Origin: Pelagibius sp. Alg239-R121
GTDB taxonomy: Bacteria; Pseudomonadota; Alphaproteobacteria; Kiloniellales; Kiloniellaceae
Reading direction: 5' to 3'
Length of the DNA stretch: 64,000 bases
Assembly (NCBI RefSeq): GCF_947331435.1
Contig: NZ_CAMZOF010000007.1
Location: 372,001-436,000, forward strand
The position numbers were made by a program, and so were the translations under genes. Shown piece after piece: positions 51,933 through 61,587 of this stretch (the first letter of the stretch is position 1; each line of letters begins with the position of its first letter). The notes below the pieces were generated by a model. That model was not told the origin of the DNA and searched no databases. It worked only from the letters and a program-made list of their open reading frames with translations.

Positions 51933-53075
51933 TCAACCTTCATTAATGGCCTTGATAGCGAAGGCTGCAGTGGAGCGAACCTCTTGATTATCGTGGTTAT
52001 CGGCCAGTTCTTGCAGCACAGGAAGCGCCCTTGGGTCCTTTATCTTGGCTAATGCTCTGTTGACCGACATTTTCAGGCCGTTGTGCAGCATGCTGTCGTC
52101 CTTCTCCGCAAGGATCGAAAGCATTGGTTCGACGGCACGCCTGTCCTGCAATGCGCCTAAAACCATCGCCGCTTGTGATTTATCGTTCGTCGCCCCGGAT
52201 CTCAGCGTATCAATCAAGAGTTCGGCCGTGGCGGTGTCCTTGACTTCGGACAGAACTTTCGCAGCGCCATGAGAAACCTGGAAGCCATGACCCTCTCTTA
52301 AGATTTCGGCCAATACCAGATTCGAATCGGATGCGTTCGTATCGATGAGTTCACGTACCGTGTTGTCTCTGAGTGTTTTGTGCTGGCTGCCGAGCTTACT
52401 CAGGAGTTTGCTCTTTTCAGTCACGGCATAAGCGAGATCGCAGGTGCATTGGGGGAGCCCCTGTCCATAGCCGCTGAATCTATAGGTGAGACTACAGGAT
52501 TTCTCGAAATTGCCAGATTGGTCGTAGTTGAAGCGCCCGATCAGGTCAAAATGTAACCGATCTTCTGTCTTGACCTCGGAAGCAACGCTGTTTCGCGGAA
52601 GAAGCTCCATTGTCGATGAACTCGAAAATGGATTTTCCGGCATGTTGAAGTCGTATTGTAAGAGTTCGGCGCCATTCTCCTGATGGCGTTTCGTTCTATA
52701 GTCGTTAGTTTTTTTTACATGATTTTCCGCGTAGCGCTGAATTTGCGCTAGGCAGCCTGGTTGATTGGGTGGAAGCGTTGCAGGATATTTGATCTTTGAG
52801 CTTTCCAGCAGCGCCCGTGCATCCGGAACATGCTTGCTGTCGGGGTAATCCCGAATAAATGCTATAAGCGAACCGTGGTCGCGGAGCCGTTTTTCCAGAA
52901 AGCGGTTTTTTGCAGACTTCCACTTATGTTCCTGCCAACGAAGATCGGCGTTCTTGTCTGATTTGGCGGCTGTTTCGGTGCTGGATTGGATAGGCGCCTG
53001 GTGCGGCGCTAAATTTTTTTCAGGCCCACATGCGGCAACCAAAGAAGAGATCAATATTAATGCTGCTTTTTTCAC
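51933..53075 (-). CDS. HEAT-repeat lipoprotein
   Basis: 380 residues with a lipobox (LVAAC, Cys16) after a short signal. Residues about 45-235 are of unknown fold with paired cysteines (LPQCTCDLAY); residues about 240-380 carry HEAT-like repeats (DTATAELLIDTLRSGATNDKSQAAMVLGAL, RRAVEPMLSIL, RALPVLQELADNHDNQEVRSTAAFAI). Probably a lipid-anchored periplasmic or outer-membrane scaffold. The gene is AT-richer than the average here. No known named family. Confidence 0.78.
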   Translation of the reverse strand: MKKAALILISSLVAACGPEKNLAPHQAPIQSSTETAAKSDKNADLRWQEHKWKSAKNRFLEKRLRDHGSLIAFIRDYPDSKHVPDARALLESSKIKYPATLPPNQPGCLAQIQRYAENHVKKTNDYRTKRHQENGAELLQYDFNMPENPFSSSSTMELLPRNSVASEVKTEDRLHFDLIGRFNYDQSGNFEKSCSLTYRFSGYGQGLPQCTCDLAYAVTEKSKLLSKLGSQHKTLRDNTVRELIDTNASDSNLVLAEILREGHGFQVSHGAAKVLSEVKDTATAELLIDTLRSGATNDKSQAAMVLGALQDRRAVEPMLSILAEKDDSMLHNGLKMSVNRALAKIKDPRALPVLQELADNHDNQEVRSTAAFAIKAINEG

Positions 53076-53245
53076 AAAACATAATCCTTCAATCCAAATT
53101 TATTATTTGACGCTTGGTGTAATACATTGGCGGGCATCATTCAATTATGCTTCCGTGCATACGACACAACTGGCATGAACTGCTCGCACATTCAAACCTA
53201 CTGAGGTTTGAAGAAGCTGTACAATCCGCAAAAGTCGGCGATGCA

Positions 53246-53664
53246 TGAACGCCTCGCCCCGCCACGTCTCGCTTTACGGCCATCCCCATGAAGGTCCTTG
53301 ACGTCCGCCTCAGTCATACCTGCGAATTTAGCGAGGATGCGGGCAAGGGCTTCAATCTCAACTTTCGCCTGTTGCCGGGCACCGGCTATCCCGCCGGCGT
53401 GATGCGCTCGTTGGTGCCCTGATGCGGTTTTGTCGGTTCCCAACTCGGCCTGCTAGTGATCGCTCTGAGCGTCACAGTCTTCGAGCAAAATCACATAAGC
53501 TTTTCAGCTGGGAAGTGACGGCTTCGCCGAACATGGTGCGCTGATCGACACGGCCATCAAGCTATCGGGGGTGCCTGTACTTTTTCATCATGGAAGACGG
53601 TTATGCCGCCTCGGAAATCGGTATAATTGCCGTCAACGCTTTGACGGGTTTCGAACACGCGTGA
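53246..53664 (+). pseudogene. decayed copy of the acetylpolyamine amidohydrolase 3' half
   Basis: This stretch aligns by eye with 51435-51838 of the intact gene: GKGFNLNF then LLPGTGYP, matching GEGFNLNFPLPPGTDY, and MEDGYAASEIG matching MEGGYAVSEIG, ending in TGFEHA and TGA at 53662-53664. Between them there is a TGA at about codon 40 after the match starts, several frameshifts and missing bases. The 5' half is absent. A duplicated, then inactivated, gene end. Confidence 0.75.
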
Positions 53665-53932
53665 GAAAAAATCAATGAGATGGACTAAAGATTGAAAAAA
53701 CAAAGTCAGTGCTACCGATTTGCGGGAATGACGTGCCGTAGAGACCAAGGCACCTTGGCTGCGATAACCTTTGAAGGCGCGCGGCGATGGAATACCTGCC
53801 CAAAACATGCAATCCTGTTTGTTGAAGTTCTGAACTATCTGGAGTGTGTCTGCGGTTTTTTGGCGTCAGTCCAAGGCTATCGTCGCAGACCGGATTCCTT
53901 CGATAGCTTTGCGTGATGTTGGATTGGTTTTA

Positions 53933-55465
53933 ATGAACTTTTTGAAAACTTTAGCTACAGACTCTCTGTTGGATTCTACAGAACTTTTCCGGGCCGTCTT
54001 TGATGCCGGCCGTGACCTTATGTCGGTCAGTACACTTGATGACGGTCGCTGCCTGGCGGTCAACGCAGTTTGGCTGGAGGTGCTTGGGTTCGAGCTCGAT
54101 GAGGTTGTCGGGAAGACCGCAGAGGAGCTCGCGGTTTGGGTTGAACCGGCTGTCCGCACTAAGGTCATGCGTCAACTGAAAGACGAGAAGGTTGTCGAGA
54201 ACTTTGATACGGCACTGCGCGGGAAAGACGGCCGGTTGCACGACTGTACCGCGACGCTTCGCCTGCTTCGTGTCCGCGACGAAGACTTGCTCCTTTTCAC
54301 CGCATACGAAGTGACAAACGACAGCAGTGCGGAACAGGCCGTGCGGACCTCCAGGGCTCTGTTGATTGACGCTCTTGAATCCATTAACGAGGGGTTTGTT
54401 CTTTACGACCCGGACGGCCGCCTGATCATCTGCAATTCCAAGTTTAAGGAGTTCTACGGCTACAGCGACGACGAAGCCGTGCCAGGTGCCCATCGGCGTG
54501 ATCTCGGTCTTCTCGATATCGAACGCAACGCGGTCATCGTTGAGGAGGAGCTGGCGCAGGATTATGTCAATCGCCGCGAAGACATGTTGGCAGGGCCGCC
54601 TGAATCCTTTGTGGTCAAATTGAAGGACGGACGGATATTGCTGCTGAGCGACCGTAAGACCGACAGGGGCGGCATCGTTAGCATCCAGAGCGATATTACC
54701 GAACTCAAACGAGCGGAAGCTGCGATTTCGGCGGCCAAGGATGAAGCGCTGACGGCTAATCGCGCCAAATCGGAGTTTCTGGCCCACATGAGTCATGAGC
54801 TGCGGACGCCACTCAATTCCATATTGGGATTCACCCAGGTTATGAAGGAACAGGTCTTCGGTCCTCTCGGTGATGCCAAATATCTCGACTATGCAGTGAA
54901 CGTGAACCATTCAGGTCAGCATCTGCTCGATCTGATAACCGACATTCTGGATATCTCCAAAGTCGAATCAGGCGAGATCACGCTGGAAGAGACGACCTTT
55001 GACCTCCTGGACGCCATTGCGTCTTGTATCGAGATGGTCACGGGACAGGCCGGTGAGCCCGAAGACCGGATTGACTTCAAAGCTGTGGCAAATGTACGCC
55101 AGTTCAACGGTGACGAACGGATTGTTAAGCAGGTCATTCTCAATCTGCTGTCCAACGCAACCAAGTTTACGCCCGCCGAAAAGGCTATTGAGGTCTCGGT
55201 AACGCTGGATGAGGGGGGACGGGTTGTTCTGGAAGTTGCGGACCGTGGTTGCGGCATCGCTGCTGAGGATATTCCGAAGGTTCTGGAACCTTTTGGGCAG
55301 GTTCGTTCAGGCGCGCATCAGGCCCATGCAGGCACTGGCCTCGGATTGTCCCTCAGCAAGATGTTAACTGAATTACACGGCGGGACCTTGAGCATCGAGA
55401 GCGAAGTGGGGGCGGGTACCACGGTCACTCTGCAATTCCCGTTGGAGCGCACCGTCGTCGCCTGA
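53933..55465 (+). CDS. PAS-domain sensor histidine kinase
   Basis: 510 residues. Two PAS domains (FRAVFDAGRDLMSVSTLDDGRCLAVNAVWLEVLGF; LESINEGFVLYDPDGRLIICNSKFKEFYGY) precede the phospho-His domain AHMSHELRTPLNSILGFTQVM and an ATPase domain (LLSNATKFTPAEKAIEV, DRGCGIAAEDIPKV, GTGLGLSLSKML). No membrane segment, so cytoplasmic. The partner response regulator is not adjacent. The ATG at 53933 is preferred over an upstream start whose first residues look non-coding. Confidence 0.9.
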   Translation: MNFLKTLATDSLLDSTELFRAVFDAGRDLMSVSTLDDGRCLAVNAVWLEVLGFELDEVVGKTAEELAVWVEPAVRTKVMRQLKDEKVVENFDTALRGKDGRLHDCTATLRLLRVRDEDLLLFTAYEVTNDSSAEQAVRTSRALLIDALESINEGFVLYDPDGRLIICNSKFKEFYGYSDDEAVPGAHRRDLGLLDIERNAVIVEEELAQDYVNRREDMLAGPPESFVVKLKDGRILLLSDRKTDRGGIVSIQSDITELKRAEAAISAAKDEALTANRAKSEFLAHMSHELRTPLNSILGFTQVMKEQVFGPLGDAKYLDYAVNVNHSGQHLLDLITDILDISKVESGEITLEETTFDLLDAIASCIEMVTGQAGEPEDRIDFKAVANVRQFNGDERIVKQVILNLLSNATKFTPAEKAIEVSVTLDEGGRVVLEVADRGCGIAAEDIPKVLEPFGQVRSGAHQAHAGTGLGLSLSKMLTELHGGTLSIESEVGAGTTVTLQFPLERTVVA

Positions 55466-55528
55466 CGTTGGAGCTTCATCTTGGTCGTGGGCGGCAGCTT
55501 CTCGATAAATTTAGATCTGCTCGGCCGC

Positions 55529-55729
55529 TTAACGGTCGTCGCCTTGCAGCTTGTTGAGCGCCCGTCTGAAGGCTCGCCCGGCAGCCTCCGCGCGATCTTC
55601 CTCGCGCGCAATCTGCTTAGCTTCGTTAACCACGACTCGCGCCGCCCTGGCTGCTTTTTCCCTAGCCTGAGGGTCCGAAGCGATTTTTTGTGCTGCGTAA
55701 CGCACAATATGTCGAAGAAGGAATGCCAT
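55529..55729 (-). CDS. small helical hypothetical protein
   Basis: 66 residues, MAFLLRHIVRYAAQKIASDP then an alanine, arginine and glutamate-rich amphipathic helix (EKAARAARVVVNEAKQIAREEDRAEAAGRAFRRAL). Composition and codon pattern look coding. No family known to me. It might be a membrane-surface or nucleic-acid-associated protein. It lies opposite the tail of the kinase gene. Confidence 0.6.
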   Translation of the reverse strand: MAFLLRHIVRYAAQKIASDPQAREKAARAARVVVNEAKQIAREEDRAEAAGRAFRRALNKLQGDDR

Positions 55730-55882
55730 GCTGCATCATAGCCAAAGCGCTTCGCGCCCGCTAGATCAAGCTGGACCCTCTCAACAGAAATTGGCCGATG
55801 GCGCCTTTGCGTCACGTGTAATTAATTTTTAATAACAGACCTTTGCGCCGTGAACTGAAGGTAGGTTATTCAATTCAGACTT

Positions 55883-56956
55883 TCAGACATTCGGATTATC
55901 TTGCGACCTCTCGGTGGGGGATCGGCCAAGAGATTGAAACCGCTGGCGATAGCGGCCTGGTGTGAGACCTGTTTGCCGCTTAAACAAACGGCGAAAGAAA
56001 GCTGGATCTTCATAACCGACGCTGGCTGCAATCTCATCGCTCGGTGCGGCCGTGGTCTCCAAAAGCTGTTTGGCTTCCTCCACACGTAAGGTTTGGACGT
56101 AGGTAACTGGCGTATAACCAGTGGCGGCTCTGAAGCGGCGCTTGAAGGTTCGCTCTGTCATATTGGCGCGTTCTGCCATATGAGCGACCGGCTTTGGGTT
56201 GGGATAGTGGTCGGCGATCCAAGTCTGGCACTCGGAGATCGCGGCATCACTGTGAGGCTTAGGCTTTGAAATGGCGGCATAGGGCAATTGCCCGTCGCTC
56301 CGATCCCCCAGAAGGAAAATCTTGGCAGTCCTGATCGTCTCAGCTCTCCCGAGAAAGCGGTTGATAAGGTACAGCGCGAGATCTTCCCAGGAACTTGCAC
56401 CGCCGGCGGTGATGATCTGGTGATCGGGGCCGTCGGTCACCAAAACCTGCTCCATTCGTAGCTTGACACTTGGATAGTGGCTGGCAAACAGCGTTTGAAT
56501 GGCCCAATGGGTCGTGGCTTCCCTGCCATCGAGCAGACCGCTCTCCGCAAGTAGGACGCTTCCCGTGCACACAGCGCAAATCAGGGCGCCATCCTTTTGT
56601 TGAGTACAGAGCCATTCAGTGATTTCAGGCCACCTGCCGCGTGGATCCAACTCGACGGAAATGGCCAGGTCGGAGACGATGACGATATCGCAGGTGCCCG
56701 CCTCACCCAAATTCGTGTGTGGCGAGACCGGTACGCCGCCCCAACAGTGAAAGCCCTCTTTGGAAGGTGACAGTATGCTGACCTCGAATCCGTTCTTCGC
56801 AGGCGGGTCACCGGTCAGTTCTGACCAGAGGTCTCCCACCGAGCGGAGTACGTCGTAAAGGCCGTAAAGAACAGATGCCGAACTCTCCGGAAGGGCAAGC
56901 AGGCCGATGCGGAGAGGACGCGTATCAGAGGTGGTCGCATTGATTGATGTTGGCAT
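55883..56956 (-). CDS. GlxA-type AraC-family regulator (DJ-1/PfpI-like sensor domain)
   Basis: 357 residues from the ATG at 56956 with GAGG upstream. N-terminal DJ-1/PfpI-like domain (LRIGLLALPESSASVLYGLYDVL, CAVCTGSVLLAESGLLDGREATTHWAI, where Cys may be the sensor) and a C-terminal AraC domain (MAERANMTERTFKRRFRAATGYTPVTYVQTLRVEEAKQLLE, VGYEDPAFFRRLFKRQTGLTPGRYRQ). Divergent from a methyltransferase gene that it probably controls. Longer frames to 57529 are rejected. Confidence 0.9.
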   Translation of the reverse strand: MPTSINATTSDTRPLRIGLLALPESSASVLYGLYDVLRSVGDLWSELTGDPPAKNGFEVSILSPSKEGFHCWGGVPVSPHTNLGEAGTCDIVIVSDLAISVELDPRGRWPEITEWLCTQQKDGALICAVCTGSVLLAESGLLDGREATTHWAIQTLFASHYPSVKLRMEQVLVTDGPDHQIITAGGASSWEDLALYLINRFLGRAETIRTAKIFLLGDRSDGQLPYAAISKPKPHSDAAISECQTWIADHYPNPKPVAHMAERANMTERTFKRRFRAATGYTPVTYVQTLRVEEAKQLLETTAAPSDEIAASVGYEDPAFFRRLFKRQTGLTPGRYRQRFQSLGRSPTERSQDNPNV

Positions 56957-57085
56957 AAAAGCCTCTTTTTTGACCTTTCCACCTCTTACGCTTTTGATCT
57001 GTTTGGCGCAAGTTCGCTTCAATCGAGGGGCTGCATATAGGCAACGCAGCCTTTGGCCTGATTCAAGAGTAATTGGAGATGCAAA

Positions 57086-58177
57086 GTGAATGATATGTCT
57101 GCGGCTCTGCCGCCCTTTGACGAGAACACGGCCGAAGCCTTTTCGGCAACAGTCGCCGAGACCATAGACGCGGCGGCTGTTGCCATCATGATATCCGTCG
57201 GCCACAGAACCGGTTTGTTCGACGTTATGGCCGGCTTGAAACCGAGCCGTTCCGGACAGATCGCTGAGGCGGCACAACTCACCGAACGTTACGTCCGTGA
57301 GTGGCTCGCAGTGATGGTCACTGGCGGCATCGTCAATTATGACCCTGAAACCGGGAGTTACCACTTTCCGCCTGAACATGCCGCTTGTCTGACGCGCGGT
57401 GCGCCGCTCGGTAATTTTTCTGTCGCGGCCTTGGCGATCCCTTTGGTGGGTGGGGTCGAGGACAGAATTCTCTCCTGTTTCGAAACCGGCGAAGGAACGC
57501 AATACGGAGACTACCCCTGTTTCCATCACATGATGGCTGAGGATTCAGCACAGACGGTGGTCGCGCAGCTGTTTGATATCATTCTGCCGCTGGTCCCCGA
57601 GCTGCAAGATCGCCTGGAGCAGGGGATCGATGTTTTGGATGCAGGCTGTGGGTCGGGCCGGGCGCTGGTGGCGCTGGCGGCGCGCTATTCCGCCAGCCAT
57701 TTCACTGGCTACGATCTTTCCAAAGATGCCATCGAGTCGGCGAAGCGGTCGGCAAGCGCGGCCGGCTTGCATAACACGACCTTCGAAGTCAGGGACCTGA
57801 CGGATTTTGACAGCCCGAATAGTTTTGACTTTGTGACCTCCTTCGATGCCGTGCATGACCAGAAGGATCCCCAGTCGCTCTTAACCGGTCTGTACAAGTC
57901 ATTGCGGCAGGATGGTGTTTATCTGATGCAGGACATTGGCGGCTCGGCGCATTTGGAAAAGAACATGGATTTCCCTATGGCTTCGTTCCTCTACATGATC
58001 TCCTGCATGCACTGCATGCCGGTTTCGATCGGGCAAGGGGGGCAGGGATTAGGAACTATGTGGGGTTGGGAAACCGCAGAAGAGATGCTTAAGATCGCAG
58101 GCTTTTCCGAACCCGAGCGGCATGTTCTGCCCCATGATCCCATGAATGTCTGGTTTGTCTCGCGGAAAAACGGTTAG
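57086..58177 (+). CDS. class I SAM-dependent methyltransferase with N-terminal winged helix
   Basis: 363 residues from a GTG start with GGAGATG upstream. Residues 1-120 form a winged helix-like dimerisation domain (IMISVGHRTGLFDVMAG, TERYVREWLAVMVTGGIV); residues about 170-350 are the SAM domain (VLDAGCGSGRALVAL, FTGYDLSKDA, FDFVTSFDAVHDQKDP). This layout is common in O- or N-methyltransferases of small molecules. Divergent from the GlxA-type regulator. Confidence 0.87.
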   Translation: MNDMSAALPPFDENTAEAFSATVAETIDAAAVAIMISVGHRTGLFDVMAGLKPSRSGQIAEAAQLTERYVREWLAVMVTGGIVNYDPETGSYHFPPEHAACLTRGAPLGNFSVAALAIPLVGGVEDRILSCFETGEGTQYGDYPCFHHMMAEDSAQTVVAQLFDIILPLVPELQDRLEQGIDVLDAGCGSGRALVALAARYSASHFTGYDLSKDAIESAKRSASAAGLHNTTFEVRDLTDFDSPNSFDFVTSFDAVHDQKDPQSLLTGLYKSLRQDGVYLMQDIGGSAHLEKNMDFPMASFLYMISCMHCMPVSIGQGGQGLGTMWGWETAEEMLKIAGFSEPERHVLPHDPMNVWFVSRKNG

Positions 58178-58294
58178 CGGAAATTCTTCTGTCGGTGAAT
58201 TTAGTTCCCAAACCAGGCCTGGTGTGTGATCGGTTTTTGACGGAAACGGTTCTGACCGTTCACACCTGCTCAATAAGAACCAGTCCTTGGGAGG

Positions 58295-58918
58295 TCACTT
58301 TTTCTTGTCGAATGGGTCGAGACCACTGACGCCGTAATAGCCGTTCAAAATCAGGATCATGTCTACAAGAGCTCCATCGCCTGCGAGCGGAAAGTAAACA
58401 CGCTCAGAATCTATGAATTCTCTGTTGGGGTGAGGCATGGAAAAGCGATCGTAAAGCGGCGATGCACTGTCCACGACCCTGTTGAGGTTACCGATGATCC
58501 GTCCCGCGAAGTGTGGAAGTACAGCGTCTTCGACATAGAGACCGCAGATGTCGCGTTTGGCCATTATGGTTTGTGTCGTGCCGACAAGGCGAAACCGGAA
58601 CCTCGGATAGCCTCGGTCCCGTTCGACATCGACCAAGTTTATGAAGGTCAGGACATCGTGAAAATCCAGCGGATCGATGTGCTGCCGTCCGGGGAGGCTG
58701 CCGGCCGGAGCCACGCTTTGCAGATATTCATGCATTTTGAGAAATTGTGGCCGTAACAGCGGACCATCCCCATCGGGGGGGCGCTCATAGGATTCAGAGA
58801 GGAGACACCAGGCCGTTGCGGTTCCGGCCCATGTCTCAGCCTCGACAGATCGATTTTTCCCGAAAACGAAGCCTGCCGATTTCGCGCGATCCATCGAGGA
58901 GTTTACATTGTCAATCAT
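58295..58918 (-). CDS. PAS_5-family protein
   Basis: 207 residues. The region LRPQFLKMHEYLQSVAPAGSLPGRQHIDPLDFHDVLTFINLVDVERD, FRFRLVGTTQTIMAKRDICG and ERVYFPLAGDGALVDMILILNGYY match the alphaproteobacterial PAS_5 family of stand-alone PAS domains. No output domain, so a ligand-binding adaptor of unknown partner. Conserved His and Asp are seen. A long AT-rich gap lies upstream. Confidence 0.8.
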   Translation of the reverse strand: MIDNVNSSMDRAKSAGFVFGKNRSVEAETWAGTATAWCLLSESYERPPDGDGPLLRPQFLKMHEYLQSVAPAGSLPGRQHIDPLDFHDVLTFINLVDVERDRGYPRFRFRLVGTTQTIMAKRDICGLYVEDAVLPHFAGRIIGNLNRVVDSASPLYDRFSMPHPNREFIDSERVYFPLAGDGALVDMILILNGYYGVSGLDPFDKKK

Positions 58919-59306
58919 TGCTCATTTCATCAAACCAATATTTGAAAATAAAAGACCGTGTTTTCCTTTCATATAGGCATAATTTTCTCAGTCACAATTT
59001 AATCATATGATGATCGTTAATGAATATGTCAAAAAACCGAACCAATAAATCTACATGTTAAATGCTTCTTTTTGGTGTGTTTTTCTGGATGTTGCTTCGA
59101 CTATTTGGATAAATTTGACTTAGTGCTAGTGTCGAATTGTTACATTTTGTGTCCATTCAAAGGTGCGTCACCCTCTACTTGATGAAGAGAGTTCGCGCCA
59201 TACAGAGGCATAATCAGAGGGGGGCGCGACGTACAGGTCGCAATGTTACGGTCACGACAAACGGATCAGGGCAGCCGTTCTGAGCACTCTAACTGCTCCA
59301 AGTGGA
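58919..59306. other. 388-bp AT-rich intergenic region
   Basis: Markedly richer in A/T than the rest of the window for its first 250 bases. It should contain the promoter of the PAS_5 gene. No gene, direct repeat or terminator of note was recognised. Confidence 0.5.
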
Positions 59307-59879
59307 CTATCCTTTTGCTGGATTGAGTATCGTCTCAGCTAGATCATTCCATACCTTCTGCTCCATGATCATTTCGTCACGAATCAGGAACCAGTCAACG
59401 AAGCGTATGCCGTCAAAGCCGACCCCGTTCAGCCATTCTCCATGAAGCGTCCCTTGGCAAATCACGACAGCCCCGTCTTCTGTGCCGGCTTCGTCGAAAC
59501 GCTCATAGCTTTTTGCGATATGCCGGTAGCGGGTTTGCGCCCATGCAATCATCGTATCCAGAGTGGTAAAAGTCTTGCCGCCGGGGAAAGTCAGGCAGGC
59601 GTCTTTGGCGAGCCACTGACTTGCTGCTTTCAGATCCCGTGCTTCCATCGCAGTAAGATACGACTGGACGATGGTGCTCGGCGGCGTCGGGGCTTTGCCC
59701 GGAGTGCGCTGGCGTCCGCCGCGCATGTAGTTTGCCGGTTTCAATTCGTGCAGTGCGACCGTAACGCCGTCCAGGGGCGCGCCGATGACTGTCTGTGCGA
59801 CCTGGGTGAGCCCTTTAGCGAGGCGCTCGCGGGTCGCTTCATCATAACCTTCGATCAATGTGACGGTGATAACAGGCAT
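59307..59879 (-). CDS. 4-oxalocrotonate tautomerase - SnoaL-like fusion protein
   Basis: 190 residues. Residues 1-60 are a 4-oxalocrotonate tautomerase-like unit beginning MPVITVTLIEGYDEATRERLAKGLTQVAQ, where Pro2 (Pro1 after Met removal) would be the catalytic base. Residues about 68-190 are a SnoaL-like NTF2 domain (IVQSYLTAMEARDLKAASQWLAKDACLTFPGG, FDGIRFVDWFLIRDE). The joined enzyme would act on keto-enol substrates. Fusion of the two is unusual in my knowledge. Confidence 0.82.
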   Translation of the reverse strand: MPVITVTLIEGYDEATRERLAKGLTQVAQTVIGAPLDGVTVALHELKPANYMRGGRQRTPGKAPTPPSTIVQSYLTAMEARDLKAASQWLAKDACLTFPGGKTFTTLDTMIAWAQTRYRHIAKSYERFDEAGTEDGAVVICQGTLHGEWLNGVGFDGIRFVDWFLIRDEMIMEQKVWNDLAETILNPAKG

Positions 59880-60179
59880 GAATATCTCTCAGGCAGAAGT
59901 TAGAACGACACCACCGGTCAGGCTGACATGACCTTCACGTAGGCTTACCGATACTACATAGTCAATACCCGCAGGTGTGGCGGTGCGGATCAGATCTATG
60001 GGCACAACAGGAACATGTTCAATCAGACCGGAGAGATAGGCGTCTATGTGATCTACGCTGCTGAACAAGCGTACGGGATGGCAAGAAAAAAATAGGGCGG
60101 CTGGAATTCCCGCCGCCCTAAAACTAGCCAACATTTACGCTTGGGAAAAGTCCCGGCGCGTAAGTGCTCCTGCGAAACG
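59880..60179. other. intergenic region with terminator, galactoside cluster end
   Basis: 300 bp between the tautomerase fusion gene and the sugar-binding-protein gene. Apart from the terminator at 60085-60120 nothing is recognised. A short open frame (59889-60134) crosses the terminator and is not accepted as a gene. Confidence 0.5.
60085..60120 (-). terminator. rho-independent terminator of the sugar-binding-protein gene
   Basis: TAGGGCGGC (60093-60101) and GCCGCCCTA (60112-60120) make a 9-bp stem; on the minus strand it is followed by a run of T (the A-run at 60085-60092 of the plus strand). It lies 60 bp past the stop of the binding-protein gene. Confidence 0.85.
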
Positions 60180-61409
60180 TCACTTGACCTTAAAAATCCG
60201 TTTCCGTGCTTTTTCGATGCGCTTAAGGATCTTGTCTACACGATCAGGTTTGACCATGAACTCCTGGAAGCCTTTCATCCCAACCTTTGCCATCTCCGGC
60301 GTAGTATCGCGGTCGTAGAACTGGGCGGTGCCGGCTGTCGAGAGCATTTCGGCGCCGATGTTCAGAAAAGGATCATCCTTGGCTTTGGCGTCGACATTGA
60401 CCGGAAGCTGGAGAATGGTTTCGTTGATCTTTTGCTGAACGTCTTTTTCCGACAGGTAAGCCAGAAATTTACGGGCGTCTTCCTTGTTTTTTGCCTTCGC
60501 GGGAATATGCACCGTGTCGGTTGGTGCGTCTTCGCCGATCCCAACGCCTTCCTTAATGATTGGGAACTGGAAGAACCCCATTTGATCCCTGATCTCGTCC
60601 GGAAAGTTCGGCGTAATGAAGTTGCCGATCAAGTACATGGCCGCCTTACCGTTGTAGAGAAACGGCTGTGCTTCCTGCCATGAATAGGACGCGTGGTTTT
60701 CCAGGTAATAACCGGGCTCGACAAGCTGTTTCCAGACGTCGAAGACTTCGCGAACCCGCGGATCGGTGTAGGGAACTTTGCCATCCATCAGCTCGATATG
60801 GAAATCGAGGCCGTTGACTCGCATGTTCAGGTAGTCGAACCAACCGGCGGCGGTCCAGAGGTATTTGGTCCCGATCGCGATGGGCGCGATCCCATCCGCC
60901 TTGAGTTTGGCGCAAACTGCTAGAAACTCGTCCCAGGTTTTGGGTTCTTTCAGGCCCGCTTTTTCGAAGACGTCTTTTCGGTAGTAAACGCCCCACTGAT
61001 AGTAGGTGTAGGGGATACCCCACTGTTTTTCGTCGATGGTCATAGAACTGCGTGCAGGCGACAGCTTTTCATGCAGTCCGTGCTCTGACCAAAGGTCGCT
61101 GACATCTTCGAGCAGTCCGCGATCGACAAAGGTCTTCATGCGGTTTCCGGCATACCAGAAAACCACATCCGGTGGCTCGCTGGTCAGCCAGTTGCGGATG
61201 GCGGTTTTGTAACCTTCTTTTTCGAAAGTATTGAATTGAATCTCGATATCAGGATTGTCTTTCTTGAATTGCTCGATCACTTCCTCGAAAGCGCGTTTCG
61301 GGGCCGGGTCGGCCTGATCCGAGTTGATGACCAGCGTTCCGGCAAGTGCCGAAGCCGACATCATTGCAGAAACTGCAATTCCACTCATTAGGCTGCGGAA
61401 AAAGGACAT
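60180..61409 (-). CDS. sugar ABC transporter substrate-binding protein (SBP family 1)
   Basis: 409 residues from the ATG at 61409 (GGGAG upstream), with a signal peptide cleaved near ALAG. Family 1 features include FEEVIEQFKKDNPDIEIQFNTFEKEGYKTAIRNWL and PDVVFWYAGNRMKTFVDRGLLEDVSDLW, GKAAMYLIGNFI and ALEEAQPFLY-like hinge patterns. It should bind a galactoside or related sugar in the periplasm. Its permease and ATPase genes are not adjacent in this window. Downstream of galactokinase and beta-galactosidase genes. Confidence 0.9.
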   Translation of the reverse strand: MSFFRSLMSGIAVSAMMSASALAGTLVINSDQADPAPKRAFEEVIEQFKKDNPDIEIQFNTFEKEGYKTAIRNWLTSEPPDVVFWYAGNRMKTFVDRGLLEDVSDLWSEHGLHEKLSPARSSMTIDEKQWGIPYTYYQWGVYYRKDVFEKAGLKEPKTWDEFLAVCAKLKADGIAPIAIGTKYLWTAAGWFDYLNMRVNGLDFHIELMDGKVPYTDPRVREVFDVWKQLVEPGYYLENHASYSWQEAQPFLYNGKAAMYLIGNFITPNFPDEIRDQMGFFQFPIIKEGVGIGEDAPTDTVHIPAKAKNKEDARKFLAYLSEKDVQQKINETILQLPVNVDAKAKDDPFLNIGAEMLSTAGTAQFYDRDTTPEMAKVGMKGFQEFMVKPDRVDKILKRIEKARKRIFKVK

Positions 61410-61587
61410 GGTGGTATTTCTCCCTTGTTCGGCCATCGAAGGCTCTTTTGATCGAATTGAACGATCTCTCGCCGTCCTGACCCGTACCTCCCCAGAAATC
61501 GAACGCCTTTGTGTGGTTGTAGAACCGCAGTATTACGTCCGAATTTCAGAGATTGTCCGGAGGTTTCGATTTGTTGTCAATGATTAT

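Noticed and set aside
56957-57529. Long upstream extension of the GlxA-type regulator
   Set aside because: It would overlap the divergent methyltransferase gene, and the added residues do not resemble the family.
58212-58223. Palindrome ACCAGGCCTGGT in the convergent gap after the methyltransferase gene
   Set aside because: No U-tract and no nearby regulator; too little to call an operator or terminator.
59889-60134. 81-codon open frame on the minus strand
   Set aside because: Its first codons are the stem of a clear terminator (60093-60120), it has no ribosome site, and no family is recognised.
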